DNA of 64,000 nucleotides from JAICMB01 sp963838885. Lineage in GTDB: Bacteria > Acidobacteriota > Terriglobia > Bryobacterales > Bryobacteraceae. Under the pieces are notes generated by a model. It made no database searches, was not told the DNA's origin, and saw only the letters and a list, made by a program, of their open reading frames with translations. The position numbers were made by a program, and so were the translations under genes. The stretch spans positions 121,326 through 185,325 of the forward strand of contig CAWITB010000009.1 in NCBI GenBank assembly GCA_963838885.1, in the 5' to 3' direction. This document shows, piece after piece, positions 24,374 through 33,305 of this stretch. Each line of letters opens with the position of its first letter. Position 1 is the stretch's first letter.

Positions 24374-27300
24374 ATGCGAGTCATAATCGTTGGCCTGTTC
24401 ATAACCGTTCTCGGAGCGCCCATGCTATGCGCCCAAGCAGGCGCCGAGGGCTCGATTCTCGGGATCGTGAAAGATAGCACGGGCGCGGTCGTCCCCAACG
24501 TTACGATCACGGTCGACAATCTCGACACCGGCCTCACCGAGACGGTCACGACGGATGCCAACGGCTCTTTTCAAGTCCTCGCGCTCCCCCGCGGCTTCTA
24601 CTCCGTCACGGCTTCCATGCCGACCTTCAAAACATGGCGGCTGACGCGAACTGAATTGGTGGCGGGAGAGCAAAAACGTGTGGAGCCGGTATTGGCGCCC
24701 GGCGACGTAAAGCAGGAGATCACCGTTCAGGGCGGATCCGAACTGGTTCAAACTGAAAGCGCCTCGGTCGAATCTGCCATTGAGGAGAAAGAGATCAAGG
24801 AGCTTCCCCTGAACGGGCGCGATCCCATCCAAATGGTCGCGCTTGTTCCCGGAATGCGCTATCTGGGACCGCCTAGCGGCAACACGCTCAATCATCAGGT
24901 TCAGGGATTGGGCCAACATAACGATGCAACGCAGTTTTCTATCGACGGCGCCAGCGCCAACGACCCCAGCGCCGAAGGCGGAATCGCGTTTCCAAACCTC
25001 GACGCGGTCGGTCAGTTCCGCGTGGAGACCTCGAGCTACAGCGCTGAAAACGGACGCCAGCCTCTGCAGGTGCAGATGATCACGAAATCCGGAACCAACG
25101 CCTTCCACGGGACGCTGTGGGAGTTTCTGCGCAATGACGCGCTCGACGCACGCAACGCCTTCGCCAGCAGCAAGCCCGAGCTGCGCCGCAACCAGTACGG
25201 CTACACCTTCGGAGGTCCTGTCGTGAAGGACAAGACCTTTTTCTTCGCCAGCTATGAAGGCCTGAACGTTCGCACTCAGACCATTTTCAATTATCCGGCA
25301 ATCCCGCCGGCGTTCCTGAATGGAGATTTTTCATCGCTTAAGACCACAATCACCGATCCGCTGACCGGCAAGGCTTTTCCCGGAAATCAGATTCCCGCCA
25401 ATCGCTTCGATTCGGCCGCGACGTTCTTCTTCCCCTATCTGCTTTTGCCCAACGCTCCGGGCAATCTCTATCGCGCGCTTGCGAAGACGCCCGAAGACGG
25501 TTCCAACCAGATTTATCGCATCGACCAGATGATTTCCTCGCGCCAGAAGATTTATTTTCGCTACATCCGCGTGGGCGACACACAGGTGAGCGCCGGTTAT
25601 TCTCCTGCAATCGCGAGCACGCAGGCTCTGGTACAACACAACGCCGCGGCGAATTACGATTGGACCATCACGCCGGCGCTCTTGCTCACCGTTTCCGCCG
25701 GTTTCATCCACTCTGATAGCGAGATCACGTCGCCCGCTGTCGGCAAGGAGAACCTTACGCAAGATGCCGGTATTCAGGGGTTTTCAACGGCTTTCCGCGC
25801 CGCCGCCATCGGCCTTCCCGGCGTTGCCATCAGCGGCTACACCGGCTTCAGCGATCCCGCTCAGGTCCCTGCTTCGTTCCGCCGCGAGATCCTGAACGGA
25901 CGCGCCAGCATGAACTGGGTGAAGGGCAGGCACACCCTGGTGTTCGGCGGCGAGTACCTCGACAACCGCACCCTGGCGCATCATTCCTCATCGGATCCGC
26001 GGGGCACCTTCACCTTCAACGGCCAATACACCGGCAACGCCTTCGCCGATTACCTGCTTGGCTTGGTCCAGTCCGCGCGGGCAAACACGATCCTGGCGGA
26101 CTTCGCCATGGGTCATGAGCCGTATTCCGCCATGTATGTGAACGATAGCTGGCACGTTCACCCTCGGCTCACTGTGGAACTGGGCGTCCGCTGGGATCGC
26201 TGGTGGGAACGAACGCTGGTACGCGGCGCCGGCGCCACCTTCGATACCGCCATTGGTAAAGCCGTGGCAGGCGAGGAAAATGGCATGGTGGATCTGAGCG
26301 CGCAACCGATCGCGCCCTATCTCGCCGCCGCAACGGCCGGCCTCTGGGTGCCGGCGTCGCAAGTCGGTTACCCGCAGGGCCTCTCCGATTCCAGCAATTA
26401 CACATCACCGCGCATTGGGGCCGCATGGCGTCCTATCGGCAAGGATACTTTCATAGTGCGTGGAGCCTACGGCATTTTCGCCTCGAATTACAACGGCAAT
26501 ATCACGGGTTCGCAGGTCATCGGCCCTCCCTACTGGGCCTCCCAACAGGTGACGTTCGCGAAAGCCTCGAACCAGCAATGGGAGACCGCTTTCCCCGCCA
26601 ATCCCGGTGATTTCGTCGCGCCCTCCGTGTCCGCGGCCGTCGTGAATATAAAGCCCATGAAGATTCACGATTGGAACGTCTCCATCGAGCAGGCTATCCC
26701 GAAACTGGATGCGGCGCTCACGGTCGCCTACGTTGCCAGCCGCGGCTACGATCTGGTTGCGTGGCCGCACATCAACACCGCGCCGCCCGGCCTATATACG
26801 AATCTGCAGGCGGCCTTGCCGTACCCGCAGTTCGGCGGCATAAATTTGTACGAGAACCTCGGGCGCGACTGGTATAACAGCGTGCAAATCAAATTCGATA
26901 AGCGCTTCTCAAAAGGACTGGAGTATCGGCTCTCCTACGCCTTCGCGCGCGACATATCAAATGAGGGCAACGACGTTACGGCGCAGCCCACGCCCTACGC
27001 TCCCGCGAATTACGATCGTGGCCCTTCGCCACTCGAGCGGCGTCAAATCCTGAGCGCCAGCGCCATCTACGAGTTTCCGTTCGGACGCGGCAAGCGCTTC
27101 GGAGGCGGTATGCCCCGCGTGCTCGATTTCATCGCCGGCGGTTGGCAGCTCTCCGGAATTTACAGCTTCCAGTCGGGCGCTCCGCTCACCTTCACCGTCC
27201 CCGGTGCGACGCTCGGAAACGGCGTGAATGCGCGGCCCAATATCGTTGGAGATCCCCATCTCTCGAACCCCACGGCGGGCCAATGGTTCAATGCCGCCGC

Positions 27301-27568
27301 ATTCGCCGCTCCGCCGCTCTATCAATTCGGCAACGCCGGCGTCGGCATTCTCACCGGCCCGGCGTATTCCGATCTTGATAGCGATCTGATGAAAAACTTT
27401 CACATCACGGAGCGCAGTTACATTCAGTTCCGCTGGGAGATCTTCAATACTTTGAATCACGTGAATCTGGGCGCGCCAAATACCACCATTAATCAGCCGA
27501 CGACGGGCCAAATTCTGTCCGCAATGGATGCCCGCGAGATGCAACTCGCATTGAAGTTTATATTCTAA
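24374..27568 (+). CDS. Oar-like outer-membrane receptor (carboxypeptidase-regulatory + TonB plug/barrel)
   Basis: A 1064-residue protein with a signal peptide (residues 1-20, ending CAQA). A carboxypeptidase-regulatory-like beta-sandwich follows (GIVKDSTGAVVPNVTITVDN), then a plug-like region with IKELPLNGRDPIQMVALVPG and FSIDGASANDPSAEGG, MITKSGTNAFHGTLWEFLRN, and a long beta-barrel ending in the aromatic terminus ALKFIF expected of outer-membrane proteins. Such receptors are expanded in Acidobacteria and probably import oligomeric substrates. Shine-Dalgarno AGGAG precedes the ATG. It is followed one base later by an enolase-superfamily gene, hinting at the kind of substrate. Confidence 0.85.
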   Translation: MRVIIVGLFITVLGAPMLCAQAGAEGSILGIVKDSTGAVVPNVTITVDNLDTGLTETVTTDANGSFQVLALPRGFYSVTASMPTFKTWRLTRTELVAGEQKRVEPVLAPGDVKQEITVQGGSELVQTESASVESAIEEKEIKELPLNGRDPIQMVALVPGMRYLGPPSGNTLNHQVQGLGQHNDATQFSIDGASANDPSAEGGIAFPNLDAVGQFRVETSSYSAENGRQPLQVQMITKSGTNAFHGTLWEFLRNDALDARNAFASSKPELRRNQYGYTFGGPVVKDKTFFFASYEGLNVRTQTIFNYPAIPPAFLNGDFSSLKTTITDPLTGKAFPGNQIPANRFDSAATFFFPYLLLPNAPGNLYRALAKTPEDGSNQIYRIDQMISSRQKIYFRYIRVGDTQVSAGYSPAIASTQALVQHNAAANYDWTITPALLLTVSAGFIHSDSEITSPAVGKENLTQDAGIQGFSTAFRAAAIGLPGVAISGYTGFSDPAQVPASFRREILNGRASMNWVKGRHTLVFGGEYLDNRTLAHHSSSDPRGTFTFNGQYTGNAFADYLLGLVQSARANTILADFAMGHEPYSAMYVNDSWHVHPRLTVELGVRWDRWWERTLVRGAGATFDTAIGKAVAGEENGMVDLSAQPIAPYLAAATAGLWVPASQVGYPQGLSDSSNYTSPRIGAAWRPIGKDTFIVRGAYGIFASNYNGNITGSQVIGPPYWASQQVTFAKASNQQWETAFPANPGDFVAPSVSAAVVNIKPMKIHDWNVSIEQAIPKLDAALTVAYVASRGYDLVAWPHINTAPPGLYTNLQAALPYPQFGGINLYENLGRDWYNSVQIKFDKRFSKGLEYRLSYAFARDISNEGNDVTAQPTPYAPANYDRGPSPLERRQILSASAIYEFPFGRGKRFGGGMPRVLDFIAGGWQLSGIYSFQSGAPLTFTVPGATLGNGVNARPNIVGDPHLSNPTAGQWFNAAAFAAPPLYQFGNAGVGILTGPAYSDLDSDLMKNFHITERSYIQFRWEIFNTLNHVNLGAPNTTINQPTTGQILSAMDAREMQLALKFIF

Positions 27569-27569
27569 G

Positions 27570-28685
27570 TTGAAGATCACCGCCATCGAGTCGATACCCG
27601 TGCGGGTGCCGCTCCACCCGCATCTCGCGATCCGGGGAAAGGGCGGTTATCATTCCGTCTCTCCATTTCTCCTCGTGAAGATCCACACTAGCGAGGGACT
27701 CACCGGTCTGGGTGAGGTCTCCTGCACACCGCGCTGGAGCGGCGAAGATCAGGTCACTGCGGCGCATTTCATCAAAACGATCCTCGCGCCGGCTCTGGTG
27801 GGCGAAGATCCCGGCAATATCGAAGCGCTGACTACTCGTGTGCGCACCGCCGTTTTCGGTCACCCATTCACGAAAGCGGCCATTGAGATGGCCCTTTGGG
27901 ATCTCCTCGGCAAAACCGCCAACTTGCCCGTTTATCGCCTGCTTGGTGGACCGGTATGCGATTTCGTTCCTACCAAGTGGTCGATCTCCGGCGTTGACCC
28001 AGAGCGCGCGGCGGAGATCGCGGTCTGGGCTCTCGAACAAGGGTTCACGACAATGAAGGTCAAGGTTGGCATCGATCCCGCCCAGGACATCGAGCGTGTT
28101 CGCGCCGTACGCCACGCCGTTGGACCGGATACGCGCCTCGGCATCGATGCGAACGGCGCCTGGGATCCAAGAACGGCGGTGAGCATGATTCGCCGGCTTA
28201 GCGAATTTGGCATTTATTTCGCGGAGCAGCCCGTGCCGCCCTCCGACCCGGCATGGCTCGGCTTCGTGCATTCGCGAGTTGACGTGCCCATCATCGCGGA
28301 CGAGAGCGTCTACACGGCGCAGGATGCGCTCTCGATTGTTCGGACAGGATCGGCCGACGCGCTCTCAATCTACATAGGCAAATCCGCCGGAATTGGACCT
28401 GCTCGCAAGATCGCCGCCATCGCTGAAGCCGCCATGCTGGGCTGTATTATTGGCAGCAACCTCGAAATGGGCGTGGGCAGCGCGGCAATGATACACCTCG
28501 CGCTGGCGATCCCTGGCATCGGCGCTTCAGAGTTTCCGTCCGATATCATCGGACCGCTCTATTACACAGATGATGTGCTGACCCAGCCGCTGCCGATCAA
28601 GGGCGGCGAGGCCCGCATCGGAGATCGTCCAGGACTTGGTATCGAGCTCGATGAGGAAAAAGTCGGTCGCTACCGCGTTCAATGA
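27570..28685 (+). CDS. Enolase-superfamily enzyme (muconate-lactonizing/mandelate racemase-like)
   Basis: A 371-residue enzyme of the MLE-type branch. The N-terminal capping domain includes EVSCTPRWSGED; the barrel carries the K163-x-K165 motif (MKVKVG), metal ligands D193, E219 and D244/E245 (GIDANGAWD, FAEQPV, ADESV) and a lysine on the opposite face, K271 (IYIGKSAGIG). The paired lysines suggest cycloisomerase, racemase/epimerase or syn-dehydration chemistry rather than a His-Asp dehydratase. The start is TTG at 27570, separated from the receptor stop by one base, so translation depends on the receptor message. Substrate unknown. Confidence 0.85.
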   Translation: MKITAIESIPVRVPLHPHLAIRGKGGYHSVSPFLLVKIHTSEGLTGLGEVSCTPRWSGEDQVTAAHFIKTILAPALVGEDPGNIEALTTRVRTAVFGHPFTKAAIEMALWDLLGKTANLPVYRLLGGPVCDFVPTKWSISGVDPERAAEIAVWALEQGFTTMKVKVGIDPAQDIERVRAVRHAVGPDTRLGIDANGAWDPRTAVSMIRRLSEFGIYFAEQPVPPSDPAWLGFVHSRVDVPIIADESVYTAQDALSIVRTGSADALSIYIGKSAGIGPARKIAAIAEAAMLGCIIGSNLEMGVGSAAMIHLALAIPGIGASEFPSDIIGPLYYTDDVLTQPLPIKGGEARIGDRPGLGIELDEEKVGRYRVQ

Positions 28686-28692
28686 ATCGGCG

Positions 28693-29163
28693 CTACGCCC
28701 GCTCGACCAGCAGCCGTTGCGGCCCTTCCCAGCGGCAGCGCCGGCAGGCCGCGGCGAATGCTGTCCAGTCTCGCTTCCAATCGCCGGGAATACGCGCGAA
28801 CAGGCTGGCATGCGCCGGAACGCCTTCATGACCGCGCAGCACTACGCCCCGCCCGTACGCAATGCAGATCTCACCCACCGCGGTGCGGGCTCCTACCGCC
28901 CCGCGACCCTCATCGTAGAAATAAAGAAGTTCGCCCGGCAGGGGCAATTGCACCAGGTTCTCCGGCGGGCCCGGAGCCGGATTCTGAAGCAGCGCGAACA
29001 CCTCCGCTCCCGAGTACATTCCGTGAATCGCGTTCGCATCCAGCGGCAGGCGATTCCAAATCAGTTCGCAGATGCCCGGCGCTTCGCTGTCGAGAAAATC
29101 GGCCACGGCGGATTCACCCGTCGCTGGAAACATGATTTTGACGCGCCGTTCAGGGCCGTTCAC
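28693..29163 (-). CDS. DUF3830 family protein
   Basis: A 156-residue protein resembling DUF3830, a small cyclophilin-like-fold family often found with amide or carboxylic-acid hydrolases. Characteristic text: ICELIWNRLPLDANAIHGMY, SGAEVFALL, and LPLPGELLYFYDEG. The ATG at 29163 gives a short lead (RRVKIMFPATGESAVADF) typical of the family. It is convergent with the enolase-superfamily gene (7 nt between stops) and divergent from the gamma-glutamyltransferase gene. The biochemical role of the family is not established. Confidence 0.7.
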   Translation of the reverse strand: MNGPERRVKIMFPATGESAVADFLDSEAPGICELIWNRLPLDANAIHGMYSGAEVFALLQNPAPGPPENLVQLPLPGELLYFYDEGRGAVGARTAVGEICIAYGRGVVLRGHEGVPAHASLFARIPGDWKRDWTAFAAACRRCRWEGPQRLLVERA

Positions 29164-29212
29164 TTACGAGCCTTCCAGGAATCAAGCATTGTCTAATATA
29201 GAAGCGATTCTC

Positions 29213-30826
29213 ATGGCCGGGGCGCAACCGCTGCGCGCCGCTCACGCGATGGTCGTCAGCGGAGAAACGAACGCGACCGCTGCCGGCATCTCCGCCCTCA
29301 AGCGCGGCGGCAACGCCGTTGACGCGGCTATTGCGATGGGCTTCGTGCTCTGTGTCACGCATAGCGGCATGACCGGCCTGGGTGGCGGCGGCTACGTGCT
29401 CGTGCGCACCACGAACGGTCGTACGGCGTTCTTCGATTTTCGCGAACGCGCCCCGCTCTCAGCGTCTCGGGACATGTTCATCCGCCACGGCAAGTTGTCG
29501 CAGGATTCCGTGATCGGCTGGAAAGCGGCCGCTGTTCCGGGAGCCATCAAGGGCTACGAAGCCGCGCACAAGGAGTTTGGAACACTGCCGTGGTCCGAGT
29601 TGTTGCAACCCGCTATCGATCTAGCGCTACGTGGGCACGCGCTCTCTTACATCCGCGCCGAGGCTTTCAAAGGCACCCCTGCTTTGCTTGATTTCCCCGA
29701 AACGAAGCGCGTTTTTCTGAACGGCGGTGCCTTCTTCGCTCCGGGCGACCGATTAATTCAAACCGGCTTAGGCCACACGCTCGAACGCATCGCGAAGCAT
29801 GGAGCCCGGGATTTCTACGAAGGCGAAACAGCCCATCGCCTCGCTGCGGAGATGAAAAAGAACGGCGGGAACATCACCCTCGACGACCTGAAATCGTACA
29901 AAGTCTCCACGCGGCCGCCGCTCTATGGACACTATAAAGGACACGACCTGATTACCGCGCCACCGGGCAGCTCCGGTGGCCTGGGATTGCTTCAAATGCT
30001 CGGCATGCTGGAAGGCTCGGGCTACGAAAGGCCGGGAGCTGGATCGGCGGCCGCCATCCACTACATGGCGGAGTGCGCGCGCCGCTATTACGCCGACCGC
30101 GTCGAGTATCTCGGCGATCCCGACTTCGTCAACGTTCCCGTTGAAAAACTGCTCGACCCGGCATACACCGACAAGCGGCGGGCCACCATTGACCCGTATC
30201 ACGCCACCCCCAGCGCCCAACTCAGTCACCGTCATCTAAACGTGCGGGAGGAGGGCAACACAACGCATTTCGGCGTTGTCGACGCGTCCGGAAACTCCGT
30301 CGCCGTCACGGTCACTCTCAATAGTCAGTTCGGAAGTAAGGTTACCGTACCGGGACTCGGATTCCTCCTGAACGACAACATGGATAACTTCGCTGCCGAG
30401 CCTGGTAAGGCGAACCAATATGGACTCGTGCAGGGTGAGGCCAACGCCATACAGCCCGGTAAACAACCGGTGTCTTCGATGACTCCCACCATCATTACGA
30501 AAGACGGCAGGCTTTTCATGGTCGTGGGTACGCCTGGAGGTCCCACCATCATCAATTCGGTTTTGCAGGCGATCGTGAACGTGATCGATTTCGGAATGAA
30601 CGCGCAAGAGGCTGTCAACGCGCCCCGCTTCCATCACCAGTGGGTTCCCGATCGGCTGTTCCTTGATCCCGGATTTTCTCCCGACACGATCGCGCTGCTT
30701 CAAGCCCGCGGCCACGCCATCGAGATAAAGGCGTCGAATAACGATCTCAACATGATTCTGATTGACGGCAGCCTCATTCAGGGCGCTGTCGATCCTCGCA
30801 GAGAGGGACGGGCGGCCGGCTACTAA
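29213..30826 (+). CDS. ggt: Gamma-glutamyltransferase
   Basis: A 537-residue Ntn-hydrolase transferring or hydrolysing gamma-glutamyl groups. The large-subunit part has GNAVDAAIAMGFVLCVTHSG and MTGLGGGGYVLVRT; self-cleavage is expected before the first Thr of NTTHFGVVDASGN, the catalytic nucleophile of the small subunit. Later motifs PVSSMTPTIITKDG and VVGTPGGPTIINSV are also typical. ATG 29213 is chosen just before the conserved start; an earlier ATG at 29132 is possible. No clear signal peptide is seen. This is the second family member in the window, far more canonical than the one at 20550. Confidence 0.9.
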   Translation: MAGAQPLRAAHAMVVSGETNATAAGISALKRGGNAVDAAIAMGFVLCVTHSGMTGLGGGGYVLVRTTNGRTAFFDFRERAPLSASRDMFIRHGKLSQDSVIGWKAAAVPGAIKGYEAAHKEFGTLPWSELLQPAIDLALRGHALSYIRAEAFKGTPALLDFPETKRVFLNGGAFFAPGDRLIQTGLGHTLERIAKHGARDFYEGETAHRLAAEMKKNGGNITLDDLKSYKVSTRPPLYGHYKGHDLITAPPGSSGGLGLLQMLGMLEGSGYERPGAGSAAAIHYMAECARRYYADRVEYLGDPDFVNVPVEKLLDPAYTDKRRATIDPYHATPSAQLSHRHLNVREEGNTTHFGVVDASGNSVAVTVTLNSQFGSKVTVPGLGFLLNDNMDNFAAEPGKANQYGLVQGEANAIQPGKQPVSSMTPTIITKDGRLFMVVGTPGGPTIINSVLQAIVNVIDFGMNAQEAVNAPRFHHQWVPDRLFLDPGFSPDTIALLQARGHAIEIKASNNDLNMILIDGSLIQGAVDPRREGRAAGY

Positions 30827-31107
30827 AAGTACTTGGCGCGCCGCAAAGTCCTCCGCGCCTCGCGTGTCACTCGGAATGAATGCCTTAACGCGCACAAGCT
30901 CCCGCAGCGCGGAAAATCCTCGGGAGACCTGTAGAACCTGAGCAGCGACGCCACGTCGCCGCAGTTCGGAATCCTGATTACCAGGCGTCTGTCCAGATAT
31001 CCGCGAAGGACTGCCTCGGCGCGCTTCAGCGCAGCATCATAGATTTCCTCTACTTTGCCGCCAGCGCTCCGGCCGCGGCGAGCGTCCGACTGCTTTTTAG
31101 CTGCCAT
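30823..31107 (-). CDS. Conserved small hypothetical protein
   Basis: A 94-residue, lysine/arginine-rich protein. After a basic start (AAKKQSDARRGRSAGGK) the body reads VEEIYDAALKRAEAVLRGYL and VIRIPNCGDVASLLRFYRS, with three cysteines in the second half (C at NCGD, RCGSLCALRH). It looks like a real protein but I do not know its function. It is convergent with ggt (4-nt overlap of stops) and divergent from the broken glycosylase gene. Confidence 0.55.
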   Translation of the reverse strand: MAAKKQSDARRGRSAGGKVEEIYDAALKRAEAVLRGYLDRRLVIRIPNCGDVASLLRFYRSPEDFPRCGSLCALRHSFRVTREARRTLRRAKYF

Positions 31108-31111
31108 CCAA

Positions 31112-31630
31112 GAAAGAGTATTCTCAATAATCGCGGCCGCACTCGATATCCTTCAAGATGAGATCACGGCGTGCCGGCTTTGCCCGCGCTTGGTGAAGTA
31201 CCGCGAGGACGTAGCTCGGAACAAGCGCCGCGCCTATCGTGATTGGCAATATTGGGGGAAACCGGTTCCTTCATTCGGCCAACCGCGTGCCCGCATCTTG
31301 ATCCTTGGACTAGCTCCCGCGGCGCACGGCGCAAATCGCACGGGCCGCATGTTCACGGCAACCGCCCGGGCGATTTTCTTTTACGGCGTCCTCCGCACTG
31401 AAGGCTTGGCGTCGCAGCCCCACAGCTCCCATCGGGACGACGGACTGTTCCTGATGGATGTCTACATCTTGGCGGCCGTGCGCTGCGCGCCTCCGGCCAA
31501 TAGCCGCGCTCTGCGATGCCGCAGGCCAAGCCTTCTACAACACCTCAAAGTTGCTCTGGCCGCGATAGGCGACCACGTCGGCATACACTTGCCGGCGCTT
31601 ACGCACCGGGTCACACGAATATCATGGTAA
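31112..31630 (+). pseudogene. Type-5 uracil-DNA glycosylase-like gene, truncated and frameshifted
   Basis: The N-terminal half of a family-5 (UDGb-like) iron-sulfur uracil-DNA glycosylase can be read: ITACRLCPRLVKYREDVA with the first two cluster cysteines, YWGKPVPSFGQP, ILILGLAPAAHGANRTGRMFT, and HSSHRDDGLFLMDVYI followed by VRCAPPAN. Between MFT and GLASQP two compensating one-base shifts replace the expected G-N/D-R-x-G-D segment. After APPAN the similarity stops and the rest of the enzyme (about 80 residues) is missing. No proper start codon is evident. Non-functional as it stands. Confidence 0.6.
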
Positions 31631-31646
31631 TCATGCCATCCGTGTG
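31612..31646. repeat. Imperfect inverted repeat upstream of secreted protein
   Basis: Arms CACACGAATATCATG and CATGCCATCCGTGTG flank a 5-nt loop (GTAAT); 12 of 15 arm positions pair. It ends 42 nt before the ATG at 31689, a position suited to an operator, a transcript hairpin or the end of the preceding decayed gene's terminator. It lacks a following T-run. Confidence 0.4.
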
Positions 31647-31688
31647 GTTTGGAACTGGGAATGCACCAGATGTCGAGGATATAAATTT

Positions 31689-32197
31689 ATGAAAACACTT
31701 AGACACCTTGCTCTCTTGACCGTTACCGCCGGATTTTTCATGGCTACCGGCAATCGTGCGTCCGCGCAGGTTTCAGTCAGTATTGGAGCGCCGCCCGTTT
31801 GCCATATGGGTACTACGAAGTCCCGCCCTACAACTGTGCTCCCGATGGCTACTATGGCCCGGAGTGGTTTAACGGCGGTGTATTCATCGGTGCCGGACCT
31901 TGGTATCACGGGCGGGAACATTTTTACGGTCACGTCGATCACCGTTACGATTTTCGCGAGGGCTATCATGACGGCTTCCCAGCGCGCGGTGAGCGCCCAG
32001 CAGAAACCGCAGGGAATTTCACGGCCAAGCGAGGCATGACCCGCATGGACATGAAGCCCCTCGCGAGCACAGGTAAATTCTATCGTTGCGACAATTTTAC
32101 GCGGACTGGTACTATGCTGTGGCCGTGCGACGAAGCAACCGTGGCGAGTCACACATGTGCGATCCAGCCGCCAGAGGCTTATCTCAACAAGTTCTAG
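31689..32197 (+). CDS. Small secreted Tyr/Gly/His-rich protein, one frameshift
   Basis: The ATG at 31689 opens a signal peptide (MKTLRHLALLTVTAGFFMAT, then ASAQVSVSIGAPPVC). Near 31800 the frame must change by one base, after which the mature part continues as PYGYYEVPPYNCAPDGYYGP, EWFNGGVFIGAGPW and GHVDHRYDFREGYH, ending at 32197. The aromatic/Gly repeats and the HVDHRYDFREGYH segment are seen in small exported acidobacterial and proteobacterial proteins of unknown function. Around 169 residues when repaired. A promoter-like inverted repeat lies upstream. Confidence 0.6.
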
Positions 32198-33305
32198 GGA
32201 TCGCGGCGTGACTGCATCGATTGCAAATTGCTGCTCCACCCGGGGAGCTCACCGCTTCAGTTAAGGACGTTCCTTGGGTATTTGTTGCTCCACTCCTGAC
32301 CTATCTCGGTGGCGTGTTCACCCCAAGCCACTCTCAGATCTTGTTGGCCAAAGCTCTTGAGACCAGAAAAGAACACGAGCGGCTAAGAGCCGCTCTGTAT
32401 CAAGAACTTGGGGGAATATCGACAAGCTGATTCTGTAACAATTTGAGACAAAGTAACAGCTGGGGAGCCGGCCCTTAAGGGTTGGGCCCCTCGGCGCACA
32501 TCGCTCCCACGCCGGCCAGGAGAATAGCCAATATCGCCCCCATCGGTTTATCATACTCGCAGCGCACGAATGTTTTCTACCGGTGAGAGCAGCACCGCAA
32601 CGGGCGCATTCCGGCGGGCGGCGGAGGCGGGAAAAAAAGGCAGCTAGTCCTGGGGGCAGGGGCGCGATCTGCTTGGAGCATGTCAGTTGTTGCCTTTGGC
32701 TGCTTCACGAAACTGGAATCGCTTGTTTACGGTATCTCGCGAACAAGGAATCCGGTGTTGATTCCGTTTGGCACGAAGATCTTTAGCCTCTGTTCCATGC
32801 TTGTTGGGCTCATCCACATCGGAGCACCCGTGTGGCGAGTAAGCGCGGAGATACAATCACAGCATCGTCTTCACTCGGGCCGCAACTGGCAGATTCATAG
32901 CGATGTCATGCCATGAGTGGGCGCCGCGGCATTTGCGCTGTGCAGCCCGGCGCTGTCAAACATTTTTCCCCGGCGCGGGTATCCTCCCCACCCCGGTCGG
33001 AGCGCCGCCGGTAGGCGCGCGAGTTTTCGGCAACTTTAGTTAGCGATAATTCGAGCCGGAATGACCAGAGCAGTTCGGCGTAACGAGCGTCTGACAGCAA
33101 GCGCGGCAAACTCCCGTTGATTGCCCCCGTTCGAGCGGCGCGCGCGTTTTGCGTCACGGTCGCCGGCATCGACGGTGTTGGTTCTCACAGTGTCGCCCGG
33201 ATTGTCACGAGATTCAGCATTAACACGGTGACCAAGAGAGTGGCCCCCCGGACACGCGGGTCCCCAAGTGGTTTGTCGAAAGCAGTCATGCTCTCCAGAA
33301 ACTCT
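32198..33305. other. Accessory stretch without a clear gene
   Basis: No gene I can defend. A rightward frame (32221-32430) holds a possible membrane segment followed by a charged helix (ALETRKEHERLRAALYQELG) and may be a fragment of a small membrane protein. The rest lacks conserved motifs; it sits between the broken glycosylase region and a broken IS110 element and looks like decayed island DNA. Confidence 0.35.

Noticed and set aside
24425..27586. Several long frames antisense to the receptor gene (e.g. 25108-24425, 27586-26957)
   Set aside because: GC-rich coding DNA gives long open frames on the other strand; these have no motifs and no ribosome sites.
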